This document shows positions 41,917 through 49,759 of a DNA stretch of 49,759 bases, piece by piece. Source of the stretch: an uncultured Lachnospiraceae bacterium (GTDB lineage Bacteria > Bacillota > Clostridia > Lachnospirales > Lachnospiraceae); NCBI GenBank assembly GCA_947178145.1, contig CAMWXE010000038.1, positions 1 to 49,759 of the forward strand, in the 5' to 3' direction. A program made the position numbers and the translations under genes. Below the pieces are notes generated by a model. That model was not told the origin of the DNA and did not search any database. It was given only the letters and a program-made list of their open reading frames with translations. Position 1 is the first letter of the stretch. Each line of letters starts with the position of its first letter.

Positions 41917-44900
41917 ATGGTATCAAACATCACAAAAGAGAACAATCTGCGCGAATCCATGCTTGGCAGAATGCGCCTGACAGCGGAAAACGAACGGATT
42001 GCCCGGCAATATCTGGACATGGACAGCGAGGAAAATCCCGCGCTGCTGGAACAGCTGCAGCATCAGGATCTATCCAGCTCCTTTCCCATGAACGGATACG
42101 CGGAATACCTGAAATGGCTGCACAAAAATAAGCGGACAGAAGCGCTAACCCGCTACGTGCGCTTTGTGGTGGAAGTGGGCGGTTCAACAGCCTGGAGAAT
42201 TCTTGTAAACGACAATTATGAGGCGAAGCTGGCAGACTTGGAGAGTATGCTCACATACCTGACCGGAGCGCACGCAGAGGAACAAAAGACAGCAATCCGC
42301 GCGGAGTTGTGTGCAAAGTCACTGTACAAAGATGGAAAAGCAGAAGATGCGAAAATATTATGCCAGTCAGGAAAAGAAAATCCAGACATTTTTCGGTGTG
42401 CGCTGGATTACTGCTACATATTAGACAAGGAAAAATCACAGAACACACAGCGCACCAGAGCGCTCCTCACAGCAATGTATTTACATTATCAGGAGGCGGG
42501 AACAGAACCGGACCTGACAAAAATGCTGCTGAAAGATTTATTTGCAGAAATACCAAACATCACCGCACCCGGAAAGGCATTTTCGGGAAGTGAGATTCAG
42601 TGTCTGCAGAACTATGCCAGAACTGCGAAGAAAGATACCTCGTTTCCGCAGAGCGTTCTGTCGATATGCAGAGCGCGTCAAGGATGGATGAATGTAGCGT
42701 TTATGGCGGGCTGTGCATTTTTGGCGCTGCGGCAATCCGTGCACTTTGAGATATTGTTCCGGCTGACGCTGGGCGAGGGCTTTGCGTATAAGAACCGCAT
42801 CAGGGCATTGGATATCGCCAGAGGGATTGTTGAAGACGACGATTTCCATGCCACCATGGACGAAATTGAGGAAATGCTCCCAATTCTGGACGAGGACTAT
42901 ATCATCTGGTGCCTCTATGGATATCCGTCTGACGCAGAACAGGGTGAAAACTTACTCATGGAGTGCAAACATGCAGAATGCGAAGCGGAAGTCCGGCGCA
43001 TGGCGGTAAAGTGCCCGGATGGTATCAGAGCGGCAGTTCAGAAAGCGGATTCCGAGGAGTACAAGAAACTGACAGAACTCGTACAGAGTGCGAATCCTGC
43101 GCTCTATGAAGAGATTCACGCATCGTATCAGGATGTATTTCGGGAAAAACTTGCTATGGAGCTGGTTCAGTGGCATTTTAAGGGGTGCGAAGAGACCGCA
43201 AAACAATATCTTATGGGGAAATGTTCGCTGGACATTTTGCTGCCCGGACTGGAACAGAGCGGGCGCAGCAATGCGTGTTATCTGTGGCCGGGGAACTATG
43301 AGAGAATCAATCACCTGAAGGCATTGGAGGAATTTTCTTTCTATCGCCGCGCAGTGATACTGGAACTGTTAAAGGGTGTGCCCGACTTTTTTCAAATGTA
43401 TTCTGTATCAATGGCAAAACTGGAAAAATCAAAAGACAAGTCGATTTTGTATGGCAAGGAGCAGGTTGCAGGGATTTTTCAGATTTTTATGGAGGAAAAT
43501 GTTCCGGTTGGTCTGCAATTAAAGGCGCTGGGCAGCGTTTGCGACAACGTATCTGAAAAACAGGACAAAATATTGTTGCTGGAAACCTGTGTGGAGGCAG
43601 CTGTTGAACGACAGCAGGAACAAGACCAGGAGCAGTGGGAGCAGGGCCTGATGGAAGCGCTCAGGCAGGGAGGTACTTCGGCTCGCTGTATTTGTCTAAA
43701 GGTACTGGAACAATCCCAGACACTGGACAACTATAAAGAACTTTTGTTTGAGATTGCGGAGAGCAGCGCAGACCAGGTACAAAAGCAGCTTCTAGCACTT
43801 TTCAGGCAGCACACTGAGTGGGACGCGGATGTTTTGGCGATGCTTGCGTCGAAGAAACAAAAGGCGCGCGGATTTGCAGTCATGGTGCTGGAGGAGTGGG
43901 TGCAGCCCTCACATTTGGAGGAAGTCAGGGCGGCGCTCGCAAAGGAAAAGAACAAGAAATTATCCATGCAGCTACAGGCATTGGCAGAGACGTTAGAGGA
44001 GGCAGGAACCGAAGGAAACCACCAGAGACCATATAGAAGGGCAGAGGAACAGCTTGCCGCGGAGATTTACAAAGGGAACAGAAAGCGAAAAGTGGAGTGG
44101 GTGCAGGATGTGGCGCTTCCTGCAGTGCATTTTCAGGACATGATATTATCTGACGGCGACACATCAAAGGAACAGGAGGCAGCTTCGCCGGAATATATGC
44201 TTGCGATATTAGCCAGCTATGCCGATATGGAAATTCCGGGGGTAAATCCAGATGCACAAAAGCTCGCAGCACCCTTGGTTCCGCAGGAGTGCGCAGCCTG
44301 TATGCGCGCCTTGTATCATGGCTGGATGGCAGCGGGAGCGGAGGCAAAGAAACGATGGGTACTCTATGCCGCGGCGCTGCATGGCGGCGCAGAGCTGATA
44401 ACCGAACTGCACAGACAGATCAAGGACTGGGCGGATCATTCCCGAGGTGCAATCGCGGCGGAAACGGTACGTGCCCTTGCGCTAAACGGGAGTTCACAGG
44501 CGCTGCTTCTCGTTGACCAGATGGCGCGCAAATTCAAGTCGAACCAGGTCAAAAATGCGGCAAAGAAAGCCCTCTTCGAGGCGGCGGCAGCGCTGGGAAT
44601 CAGCAGGGAAGAGCTGGAGGACAGGATTGTGCCCGATTTTGGATTCAATGCGCAGATGGAGCGCGTCTTTGACTACGGCACACGCACCTTTACAGTCCGC
44701 CTGAATCTATCACTGGAGATAGAAGTCTATGACGAGAGTGGGAAGAAGCTCAAAAGTATGCCCAAACCCGGAAAACAGGACGATGCCGATAAGGCAAACC
44801 AGGCGCAGGACGAATTCAGGCAGCTGAAAAAACAGCTGAAATTAGTAGTCGCGGGCCAGAAACTTCGCCTGGAACAGGCGCTCAGCGCAGCGCGCTTCTG

Positions 44901-45549
44901 GGAAGCACAGAAGTGGAGAGCGCTGTTTGTCCAGAATCCGGTCATGCACCAGTTTGCCGTAGGACTCATATGGGGAACCTACGAGGAAGGACTGCTAAAA
45001 GACACCTTCCGCTACATGGAGGACGGCAGTTTCAACACCGTGGAAGAGGAGGAGTACACATTGCCGGAATCGGGCGTGATCGGACTTGTACACCCGCTCG
45101 AACTGTCGGAGGATATCATCGCAGCATGGAAAGAGCAGCTCTCAGACTATGAGATTACACAGCCGGTAGAGCAGCTGGAGCGCCCGGTTTATCGGATTAC
45201 AGAGGAAGAGCAGGGCGCGCAGAAGCTTACCCGGTTTTATGGCAGGGAACTGAATGGCTTGTCCCTGTCAGGCAAACTGTTGACACAGGGCTGGGTGCGC
45301 GGTGAGATAATGGACGCAGGATTTTTTGACAACTATTGCCGCAGCGACAGTGTGTTTGGCGCGAAACTTATGTTTTCCGGCTGTTCCGTAGGGTATGAGA
45401 ACGAGGATGTGACAATCGATGACCTGTATTTTTACCAGACGATCGGCGGCACGTCCGGCAAGACAGAACCATGCAGGCCAGATGAAGTCAGTGCGCGGTA
45501 TTTCAGCGAGACTGTCCTGCAGATTGCAAGAACCGTCGGGGAAGCGTGA
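41917..45549 (+). CDS. DUF4132 giant protein, copy 1
   Basis: A 1210-residue protein without signal peptide or membrane helix. The N-terminal two-thirds are helical, partly HEAT-like. The C-terminal region (about 860-1150) is the DUF4132/MolR-like part, with KNAAKKALFEAAAALGISRE, RIVPDFGF, FDYGTRTF, QNPVMHQFAVGLIWG, VEQLERPVYR. Homologues such as E. coli MolR/YehI have no proven activity. GAAAGGGGA precedes the ATG. It is followed 42 bp later by a paralogue in the same direction, so the two are likely one operon. Confidence 0.8.
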   Translation: MVSNITKENNLRESMLGRMRLTAENERIARQYLDMDSEENPALLEQLQHQDLSSSFPMNGYAEYLKWLHKNKRTEALTRYVRFVVEVGGSTAWRILVNDNYEAKLADLESMLTYLTGAHAEEQKTAIRAELCAKSLYKDGKAEDAKILCQSGKENPDIFRCALDYCYILDKEKSQNTQRTRALLTAMYLHYQEAGTEPDLTKMLLKDLFAEIPNITAPGKAFSGSEIQCLQNYARTAKKDTSFPQSVLSICRARQGWMNVAFMAGCAFLALRQSVHFEILFRLTLGEGFAYKNRIRALDIARGIVEDDDFHATMDEIEEMLPILDEDYIIWCLYGYPSDAEQGENLLMECKHAECEAEVRRMAVKCPDGIRAAVQKADSEEYKKLTELVQSANPALYEEIHASYQDVFREKLAMELVQWHFKGCEETAKQYLMGKCSLDILLPGLEQSGRSNACYLWPGNYERINHLKALEEFSFYRRAVILELLKGVPDFFQMYSVSMAKLEKSKDKSILYGKEQVAGIFQIFMEENVPVGLQLKALGSVCDNVSEKQDKILLLETCVEAAVERQQEQDQEQWEQGLMEALRQGGTSARCICLKVLEQSQTLDNYKELLFEIAESSADQVQKQLLALFRQHTEWDADVLAMLASKKQKARGFAVMVLEEWVQPSHLEEVRAALAKEKNKKLSMQLQALAETLEEAGTEGNHQRPYRRAEEQLAAEIYKGNRKRKVEWVQDVALPAVHFQDMILSDGDTSKEQEAASPEYMLAILASYADMEIPGVNPDAQKLAAPLVPQECAACMRALYHGWMAAGAEAKKRWVLYAAALHGGAELITELHRQIKDWADHSRGAIAAETVRALALNGSSQALLLVDQMARKFKSNQVKNAAKKALFEAAAALGISREELEDRIVPDFGFNAQMERVFDYGTRTFTVRLNLSLEIEVYDESGKKLKSMPKPGKQDDADKANQAQDEFRQLKKQLKLVVAGQKLRLEQALSAARFWEAQKWRALFVQNPVMHQFAVGLIWGTYEEGLLKDTFRYMEDGSFNTVEEEEYTLPESGVIGLVHPLELSEDIIAAWKEQLSDYEITQPVEQLERPVYRITEEEQGAQKLTRFYGRELNGLSLSGKLLTQGWVRGEIMDAGFFDNYCRSDSVFGAKLMFSGCSVGYENEDVTIDDLYFYQTIGGTSGKTEPCRPDEVSARYFSETVLQIARTVGEA

Positions 45550-45591
45550 CGGCAGCAGCTATTTCGATTGAACAAATGGAGGTAGTAAGAA

Positions 45592-48500
45592 ATGGATGTA
45601 GAAAAAGAAAACAGGGAAAGACAAGTGCTGCGCAGAGTAATGAGTTTGCTGGAACTAACAGCAAAAAATCAAGAACTTTTAGAGCAGTATCTGGATTTGA
45701 CAAAACCAGAAGATGCGAATCTCTTAAAGGATGTGGAGCATCAGAACTTTCAGAAACTTCAACGCAATACGAGGCAGGAGATACACCACTTTCTGGAAAC
45801 ACGCAAAGAGGAGGGTGCGGAATGGGCAGAACGCTTTGTTCGCTTTATAGCGGAGGCTGGCAGGGAAACTTCCCAGGGCATTCTCGCTTACTGGGAATTT
45901 AACAGGGAATATGAGTATTTAGGACAATTGCTGCCGCCAGGCCTGGTGACAGCGATATATGTGAATGCTTCTGCATGGAATGATGGCAATATGCGAATGA
46001 CGTATTTAAGTCCCTTGGTTGAGACAGGATTCAAAGATCCGGAAGTGTTTTGGCAGGCACGGGAGCTGTGCTGTAACAAGGACGGCGTCAACACGCAGAT
46101 GCTCCTGGCAGCACTGTACCTGTATTGCGTGAAACCTTTGGAAGAGAACAAAGGCAGACTCTGCATTCCCATAGATAAAGATCAGAGAGCAGCTGGAAAT
46201 CCAAAGCACATCAGAGAGATGACAGAATATCTGGAAAACCGCCTGATCAATAATATTGACGGACTGTTTGAACAAAATTCTGAACCGGAGGAAAAGGATT
46301 TCGAAACGCTTCAAAACTTTGTCCGCAATGCTGACCTGGATGCACCCATTCCAAAAGAAGTCTGGGAAATACTGTCAGGGAGACGTAAATACAATTACCT
46401 GATGGCGTTTCTGTCTTTTCTGGCATTCCTGGCAGTGGAGCATTCCGACAGGTTTGTATCCATGCTCCGGCTCACGACAGCGATGGATTTTATGTCGGTC
46501 AAAAACCTGCCCTTGGAAAAATGCCTTGCGACAGGAGACGACTGGTTTTGCAGACATATTGCGGCGTTGGAAAAGTGTCTGGAAATCCCCGATGATATGT
46601 ACATCCGCTGGGCGCTTCCAAACAGGCAGACAGAGATTTTAGAGCGCATGGCAGTGAAGGCACCGGATGCAATCTGTGCGGTATTAAAGGATGTGCCGGC
46701 GGACGACAAAGGATATTTGCGGACATGTATCAAGACCGGCAATCCTCAATTGTATGCACTGATGGAAAAAGAATTTGCGGACAACTATCACAGGGCAGCG
46801 GCGGAGCAGGCAGTCAGGACATACACGGTTTCGCAGGACGAGGCAAGGCGTTATCTGTCAGGGGAAGCAGAGATTGAGGACATACTTCCCTGCGTGGCAG
46901 ATTGGCGGAATATGCATCTGTACAATAACAGATATGAATGCCAGAATATCCACGACTATATGGTATTTGGGGAACTGCAGGTTTACAGGAGGGCGTTAGT
47001 GTTGGAATGCCTGCGTCTGTCTGCCTATTATTTTAGTACTTACTGGGTTGATGCGAAACTGGATCAAACAGAGAAGACACAGCGTTACAAGCTGTGGGAT
47101 GAACGCCAGGTGAATAGTATCTTAAAATTGCTGGAGGAAGAAAACGTTCCGCCCAGGTATCAGATTGACTTTCTCGGTACAGTCTATCATTGTGCCACGG
47201 ATAATTCCGGCAGGGAATGTATCAAGGCGATTGCGTCCTATCATAAGGACTGGCATCAGGAGTGGAAAGCAGCCTCCGAAGGCCGCCTCATGGAGGCTCG
47301 CATCCTTGCGATTCGCGTGATGGATATGCAGTGGGAAGAGTACAGAGATGACCTGCTCTCCTGCGCCTCCGAAAGCAGCAAACAGGCAAGAAAACTGATT
47401 CAGGAAATTTACACAGCGCATCCAGACTTGGAGCAGGATATCCTCAATATGCTCAAATCCCCGCGCGGCGAAGAGCGTGAGATGGCAGTAGAAGTGCTCC
47501 AGGGCTGGGGGGTGGAAAAATATCGGGAGGCACTGTTCCAGGCGCTCGAGGCAGAAAAAACAAAAAAGATACGCACGATATTGCAGAGCGCACTAAGCCT
47601 GAACAATTCAAATGATGAGAAACAAAGCACCACAGAGTGGCCGCTGGAAAAACTGATACAGGAAGCACTGACCGGCACGTGGAGGCGGAAACTTTCATGG
47701 CTGCCGCTCGACACCTTTCCAAAAGTTCATAATAAAGACGGCGGGGAGGCCTCTGAAGAATATCTCGCAGCAATCCTGATCAGCTATGCAGACAGGAAAG
47801 AACTCGGAATCAGCAGGGACGCAGCGCGGCTGGCAGCAGAGCTCAATCCATCAGAATTAGCAGCGTATATTAAGGAATTGTATCACTTCTGGTTCAGCGA
47901 AGGCGCGCAGGCAAAGCGCAAATGGGTGATCTACGCCGCCTCGATTCACGGCGGGGAGACAATCGTGACAGACCTGTATGCACAGATTCAGGACTGGCCG
48001 AAAAATGGCCGCGGCGCGATGGCTGCGGAGGCGGTAAAAGCCCTCGCGTTAAATCCGTCACCCACAGCGCTTGTCCTGGTAGACCAGATTTCCAGAAAAT
48101 TCAAGTACTATCAGGTGAAAAGTGCAGCCGCAGAAGCGCTGGATTACGCCGCGGAGCAGCTGGGGATTTCCAGGGACGAGATGGAGGACAGAATCGTGCC
48201 AAGCCTTGGCTTTGACGAGCAGATGGAGCGCATTTTCGACTACGGAAGACGAAAATTTAAAGTGGTTCTAACCCCGGCGCTCTCACTGGAAGTCTACGAC
48301 GAAAAAGGAAAAAAATTAAAAAGTATGCCCGCCCCTGGCAAAACAGATGATCCAGAACTGTCAAAAGCGGCAAACGATGCATGGAAATCCCTGAAAAAGC
48401 AGTTAAAAACAGTCGTCACTAACCAAAAACTGCGCATGGAGCAGGCGCTGAGCACAGAGCGCCACTGGCAGACAGAACAATGGAAAGAACTGTACATAAA

Positions 48501-49158
48501 GAATCCCGTCATGCGCCAGTTCGCCATTGGACTGATATGGGGGGTGTATGAGGATGGAGGACTTGTAGAAACATTCCGCTATATGGAAGACGGCACATTC
48601 AACACTGTGGACGAAGAAGAGTATACACTGCCGGATAACGCCAGTATCGGTCTGGTACATCCCGTCGAATTATCGGAAGAAACCCTGTCGGCATGGAAAG
48701 AGCAGCTGTCTGACTATGAGATCGCCCAACCAGTAGAACAGTTGGAACGCCCGGTTTTCCGCGTGACAGAGGAGGAAATAGACGAGATGGAGCTGACTCG
48801 ATTTGGCGGAGTGGTCGTGAATTCCTTATCCCTGTCAGGAAAACTTCAGAACATGGGGTGGTACAAAGGAGAAGTCGGAGACGGCGGCGGTTTTGACACA
48901 TACTATCGCTATGATTCTGATAAGAACGCGGAACTGAGTTTCTCAGGAGATTTCATCGCCTGCTCAGATACCAATGTGGATGTCTATGAGGTGCATTTTG
49001 CACAGACTGTCACAGGAGCATCGCAAAGACTTGCGCCATGCAGACTGGGAGAGGTAAAACCACGGTATTTCAGCGAGACAGTGCTGCAGATTACAAGGGC
49101 AACCGCCTCATCGACAGAGCGACGGCCTTATCCGGACTGCAAAAGGCGGTACTGGTAA
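45592..49158 (+). CDS. DUF4132 giant protein, copy 2
   Basis: A 1188-residue paralogue of the preceding protein. From about residue 830 the two align closely (ISRDEMEDRIVPSLGF, FDYGRRKF, KNPVMRQFAIGLIWG, EQLERPVFRV), while their first 400 residues are much more diverged. GGAGG lies 8 nt before the ATG at 45592. Tandem duplication followed by divergence of the N-terminal half suggests different partners but a shared C-terminal role. A strong terminator follows. Confidence 0.8.
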   Translation: MDVEKENRERQVLRRVMSLLELTAKNQELLEQYLDLTKPEDANLLKDVEHQNFQKLQRNTRQEIHHFLETRKEEGAEWAERFVRFIAEAGRETSQGILAYWEFNREYEYLGQLLPPGLVTAIYVNASAWNDGNMRMTYLSPLVETGFKDPEVFWQARELCCNKDGVNTQMLLAALYLYCVKPLEENKGRLCIPIDKDQRAAGNPKHIREMTEYLENRLINNIDGLFEQNSEPEEKDFETLQNFVRNADLDAPIPKEVWEILSGRRKYNYLMAFLSFLAFLAVEHSDRFVSMLRLTTAMDFMSVKNLPLEKCLATGDDWFCRHIAALEKCLEIPDDMYIRWALPNRQTEILERMAVKAPDAICAVLKDVPADDKGYLRTCIKTGNPQLYALMEKEFADNYHRAAAEQAVRTYTVSQDEARRYLSGEAEIEDILPCVADWRNMHLYNNRYECQNIHDYMVFGELQVYRRALVLECLRLSAYYFSTYWVDAKLDQTEKTQRYKLWDERQVNSILKLLEEENVPPRYQIDFLGTVYHCATDNSGRECIKAIASYHKDWHQEWKAASEGRLMEARILAIRVMDMQWEEYRDDLLSCASESSKQARKLIQEIYTAHPDLEQDILNMLKSPRGEEREMAVEVLQGWGVEKYREALFQALEAEKTKKIRTILQSALSLNNSNDEKQSTTEWPLEKLIQEALTGTWRRKLSWLPLDTFPKVHNKDGGEASEEYLAAILISYADRKELGISRDAARLAAELNPSELAAYIKELYHFWFSEGAQAKRKWVIYAASIHGGETIVTDLYAQIQDWPKNGRGAMAAEAVKALALNPSPTALVLVDQISRKFKYYQVKSAAAEALDYAAEQLGISRDEMEDRIVPSLGFDEQMERIFDYGRRKFKVVLTPALSLEVYDEKGKKLKSMPAPGKTDDPELSKAANDAWKSLKKQLKTVVTNQKLRMEQALSTERHWQTEQWKELYIKNPVMRQFAIGLIWGVYEDGGLVETFRYMEDGTFNTVDEEEYTLPDNASIGLVHPVELSEETLSAWKEQLSDYEIAQPVEQLERPVFRVTEEEIDEMELTRFGGVVVNSLSLSGKLQNMGWYKGEVGDGGGFDTYYRYDSDKNAELSFSGDFIACSDTNVDVYEVHFAQTVTGASQRLAPCRLGEVKPRYFSETVLQITRATASSTERRPYPDCKRRYW

Positions 49159-49233
49159 TAAATCGAATTGCTTTTTTTGCAACTGCCCACAGGAACGCTA
49201 CAGTTTCATAATCTTATATAGAATCGTAACAGT

Positions 49234-49276
49234 GCACAGCTCATGTAAAAGGCTTAATGGATTACATGAGCTGTGC
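49234..49276 (+). terminator. Intrinsic terminator after DUF4132 pair
   Basis: GCACAGCTCATGTAA (49234-49248) and its exact complement (49262-49276) form a 15-bp stem with a 13-nt loop, followed by GCTGCTTTTAAAT. Confidence 0.85.
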
Positions 49277-49402
49277 GCTGCTTTTAAATGCATTTTGGCT
49301 TTCAAACGATACGTTTTCCCACGGAATGCGCAGTATATGCGCCTGTGAGCAGTAACCTGTTGTTGTTACTGATCACGCCTCGTCTGATTATGGGATAATT
49401 TT

Positions 49403-49515
49403 GTTTATTGAAGGCGTAAACAGCAACAATTTTTGCACACAAATTGATTAAAGGAAAAAGCGAAAGCTTTTATCAATTTGGCGCAAGCTTCCCACTACTT
49501 TTGCGGATGACTGAA
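49403..49515 (+). repeat. Structured repeat, family B copy 2
   Basis: Contains TTTATTGAAGGCGTAAACAG, TTTTTGCACACAAATTG, stem AAATTGAT (49441-49448) with ATCAATTT (49472-49479), then TTTGGCGCAAGCTTCCCA and CTACTTTTGCG. Same layout as copies 1 and 3, with a different stem sequence. Confidence 0.75.
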
Positions 49516-49545
49516 CAGTAACCCTGTTGGTTACAATTCACACCA

Positions 49546-49663
49546 ACGCCAGTTTTTATCAGCTTATAAGTTATTGAGGTGTGAATTATAACAGCTTTTG
49601 CACACAAAATGCTAAAAGGCAAGCATTTTGGCGCAAGATTCCCACTACTTTGGCGTAGGTGTG
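49546..49663 (+). repeat. Structured repeat, family B copy 3
   Basis: Closest to the inverted copy at 1726-1858. Stem AAAATGCT (49606-49613) with AGCATTTT (49622-49629); AATTCACACC (just upstream) and GGTGTGAATT bracket its left part. It ends in CACTACTTTGGCGTAGGTGT. The junction motif GAACAGTAACC..TGTTG is repeated before and after it (GAAAAGTAACCCCTGTTG at 49663-49680), which starts a further unit. The 600 bp after 49159 hold only the terminator and these repeats. Confidence 0.8.
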
Positions 49664-49759
49664 AAAAGTAACCCCTGTTGTTATAAAAATTAAAAAATAA
49701 ATGAAAGGGTGCAGATAAAAATAGTTGGTAAGTGTGTTTACAAATCTCCTTATAAATGA

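Noticed and set aside
49403..49663. CRISPR array
   Set aside because: The units are about 115 to 165 bp with structured interiors, not 25-40 bp repeats with unique spacers; no cas genes nearby.

Overview
The window looks like a chromosomal stretch from an anaerobic, spore-forming Firmicute, most likely a Lachnospiraceae member (Clostridia). This rests on gene content: a CD3324-type small regulator, an ECF sigma/DUF4179 pair, Bce-like and GHKL/LytTR two-component systems, a two-subunit class I fumarase, a SpoIID-like LysM protein, and clostridial AAA-ATPase/PD-(D/E)XK and Rpn-type genes. AGGAGG ribosome sites precede most genes. No rRNA, tRNA, CRISPR array or intact transposase was seen.

Layout. 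1-6.9 kb: cupin end (cut by the window), a CPT-like P-loop kinase, a CD3324-like protein, a coiled-coil protein between two direct repeats, a GNAT acetyltransferase, a decayed gene, then CobW GTPase and a Bce-type regulator/sensor pair with no transporter beside it. 6.9-9.7 kb: DUF4179 protein and sigma factor, then an Imm21-like immunity protein and debris. 9.8-15.7 kb: LysM/PG-binding spore-type protein, an APH-fold kinase, an unknown two-gene unit and a GNAT. 14.6-20.9 kb: a scarred island holding a SMUG2 DNA glycosylase, a frameshifted DUF2200 gene and an AAA-ATPase/nuclease overlapping a SWIM zinc-finger gene, surrounded by broken second copies of its own genes. 20.9-26 kb: MFS transporter, AraC regulator with a large unknown C-terminal domain, GNAT, and an XRE regulator that has lost its DNA-binding domain. 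26-31.3 kb: peptide-type ABC transporter with its regulator and sensor kinase. 31.3-33.7 kb: Rpn remnant and a GHKL/LytTR system in which both genes are frameshifted. 33.8-36.3 kb: MarR, cytidylate-kinase-like and MATE genes behind an operator/promoter. 36.5-41.9 kb: lipase, pRiA4b ORF-3 protein, truncated AAA protein, unknown protein, YbaK and fumarase alpha/beta. 41.9-49.2 kb: two tandem giant DUF4132 proteins. 49.2-49.8 kb: terminator and structured tandem repeats.

The most notable non-genic content is two repeat families. Family A is a ~160-bp palindromic MITE-like element, with two near-identical copies in opposite orientation plus short, degenerate and solo-end relatives. Family B is a ~115-135-bp structured unit, tandem at 49.4-49.7 kb and inverted at 1.73-1.86 kb, whose central stem arms change sequence while keeping pairing. 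Other notable points are 24-bp tandem repeats inside a histidine kinase, repeated single-base frameshifts in homopolymer runs, and gene copies reduced to fragments around the AAA-nuclease/SWIM pair. Those two genes and the DUF4132 tandem pair are the best candidates for an uncharacterised system, but no function is shown by sequence alone.
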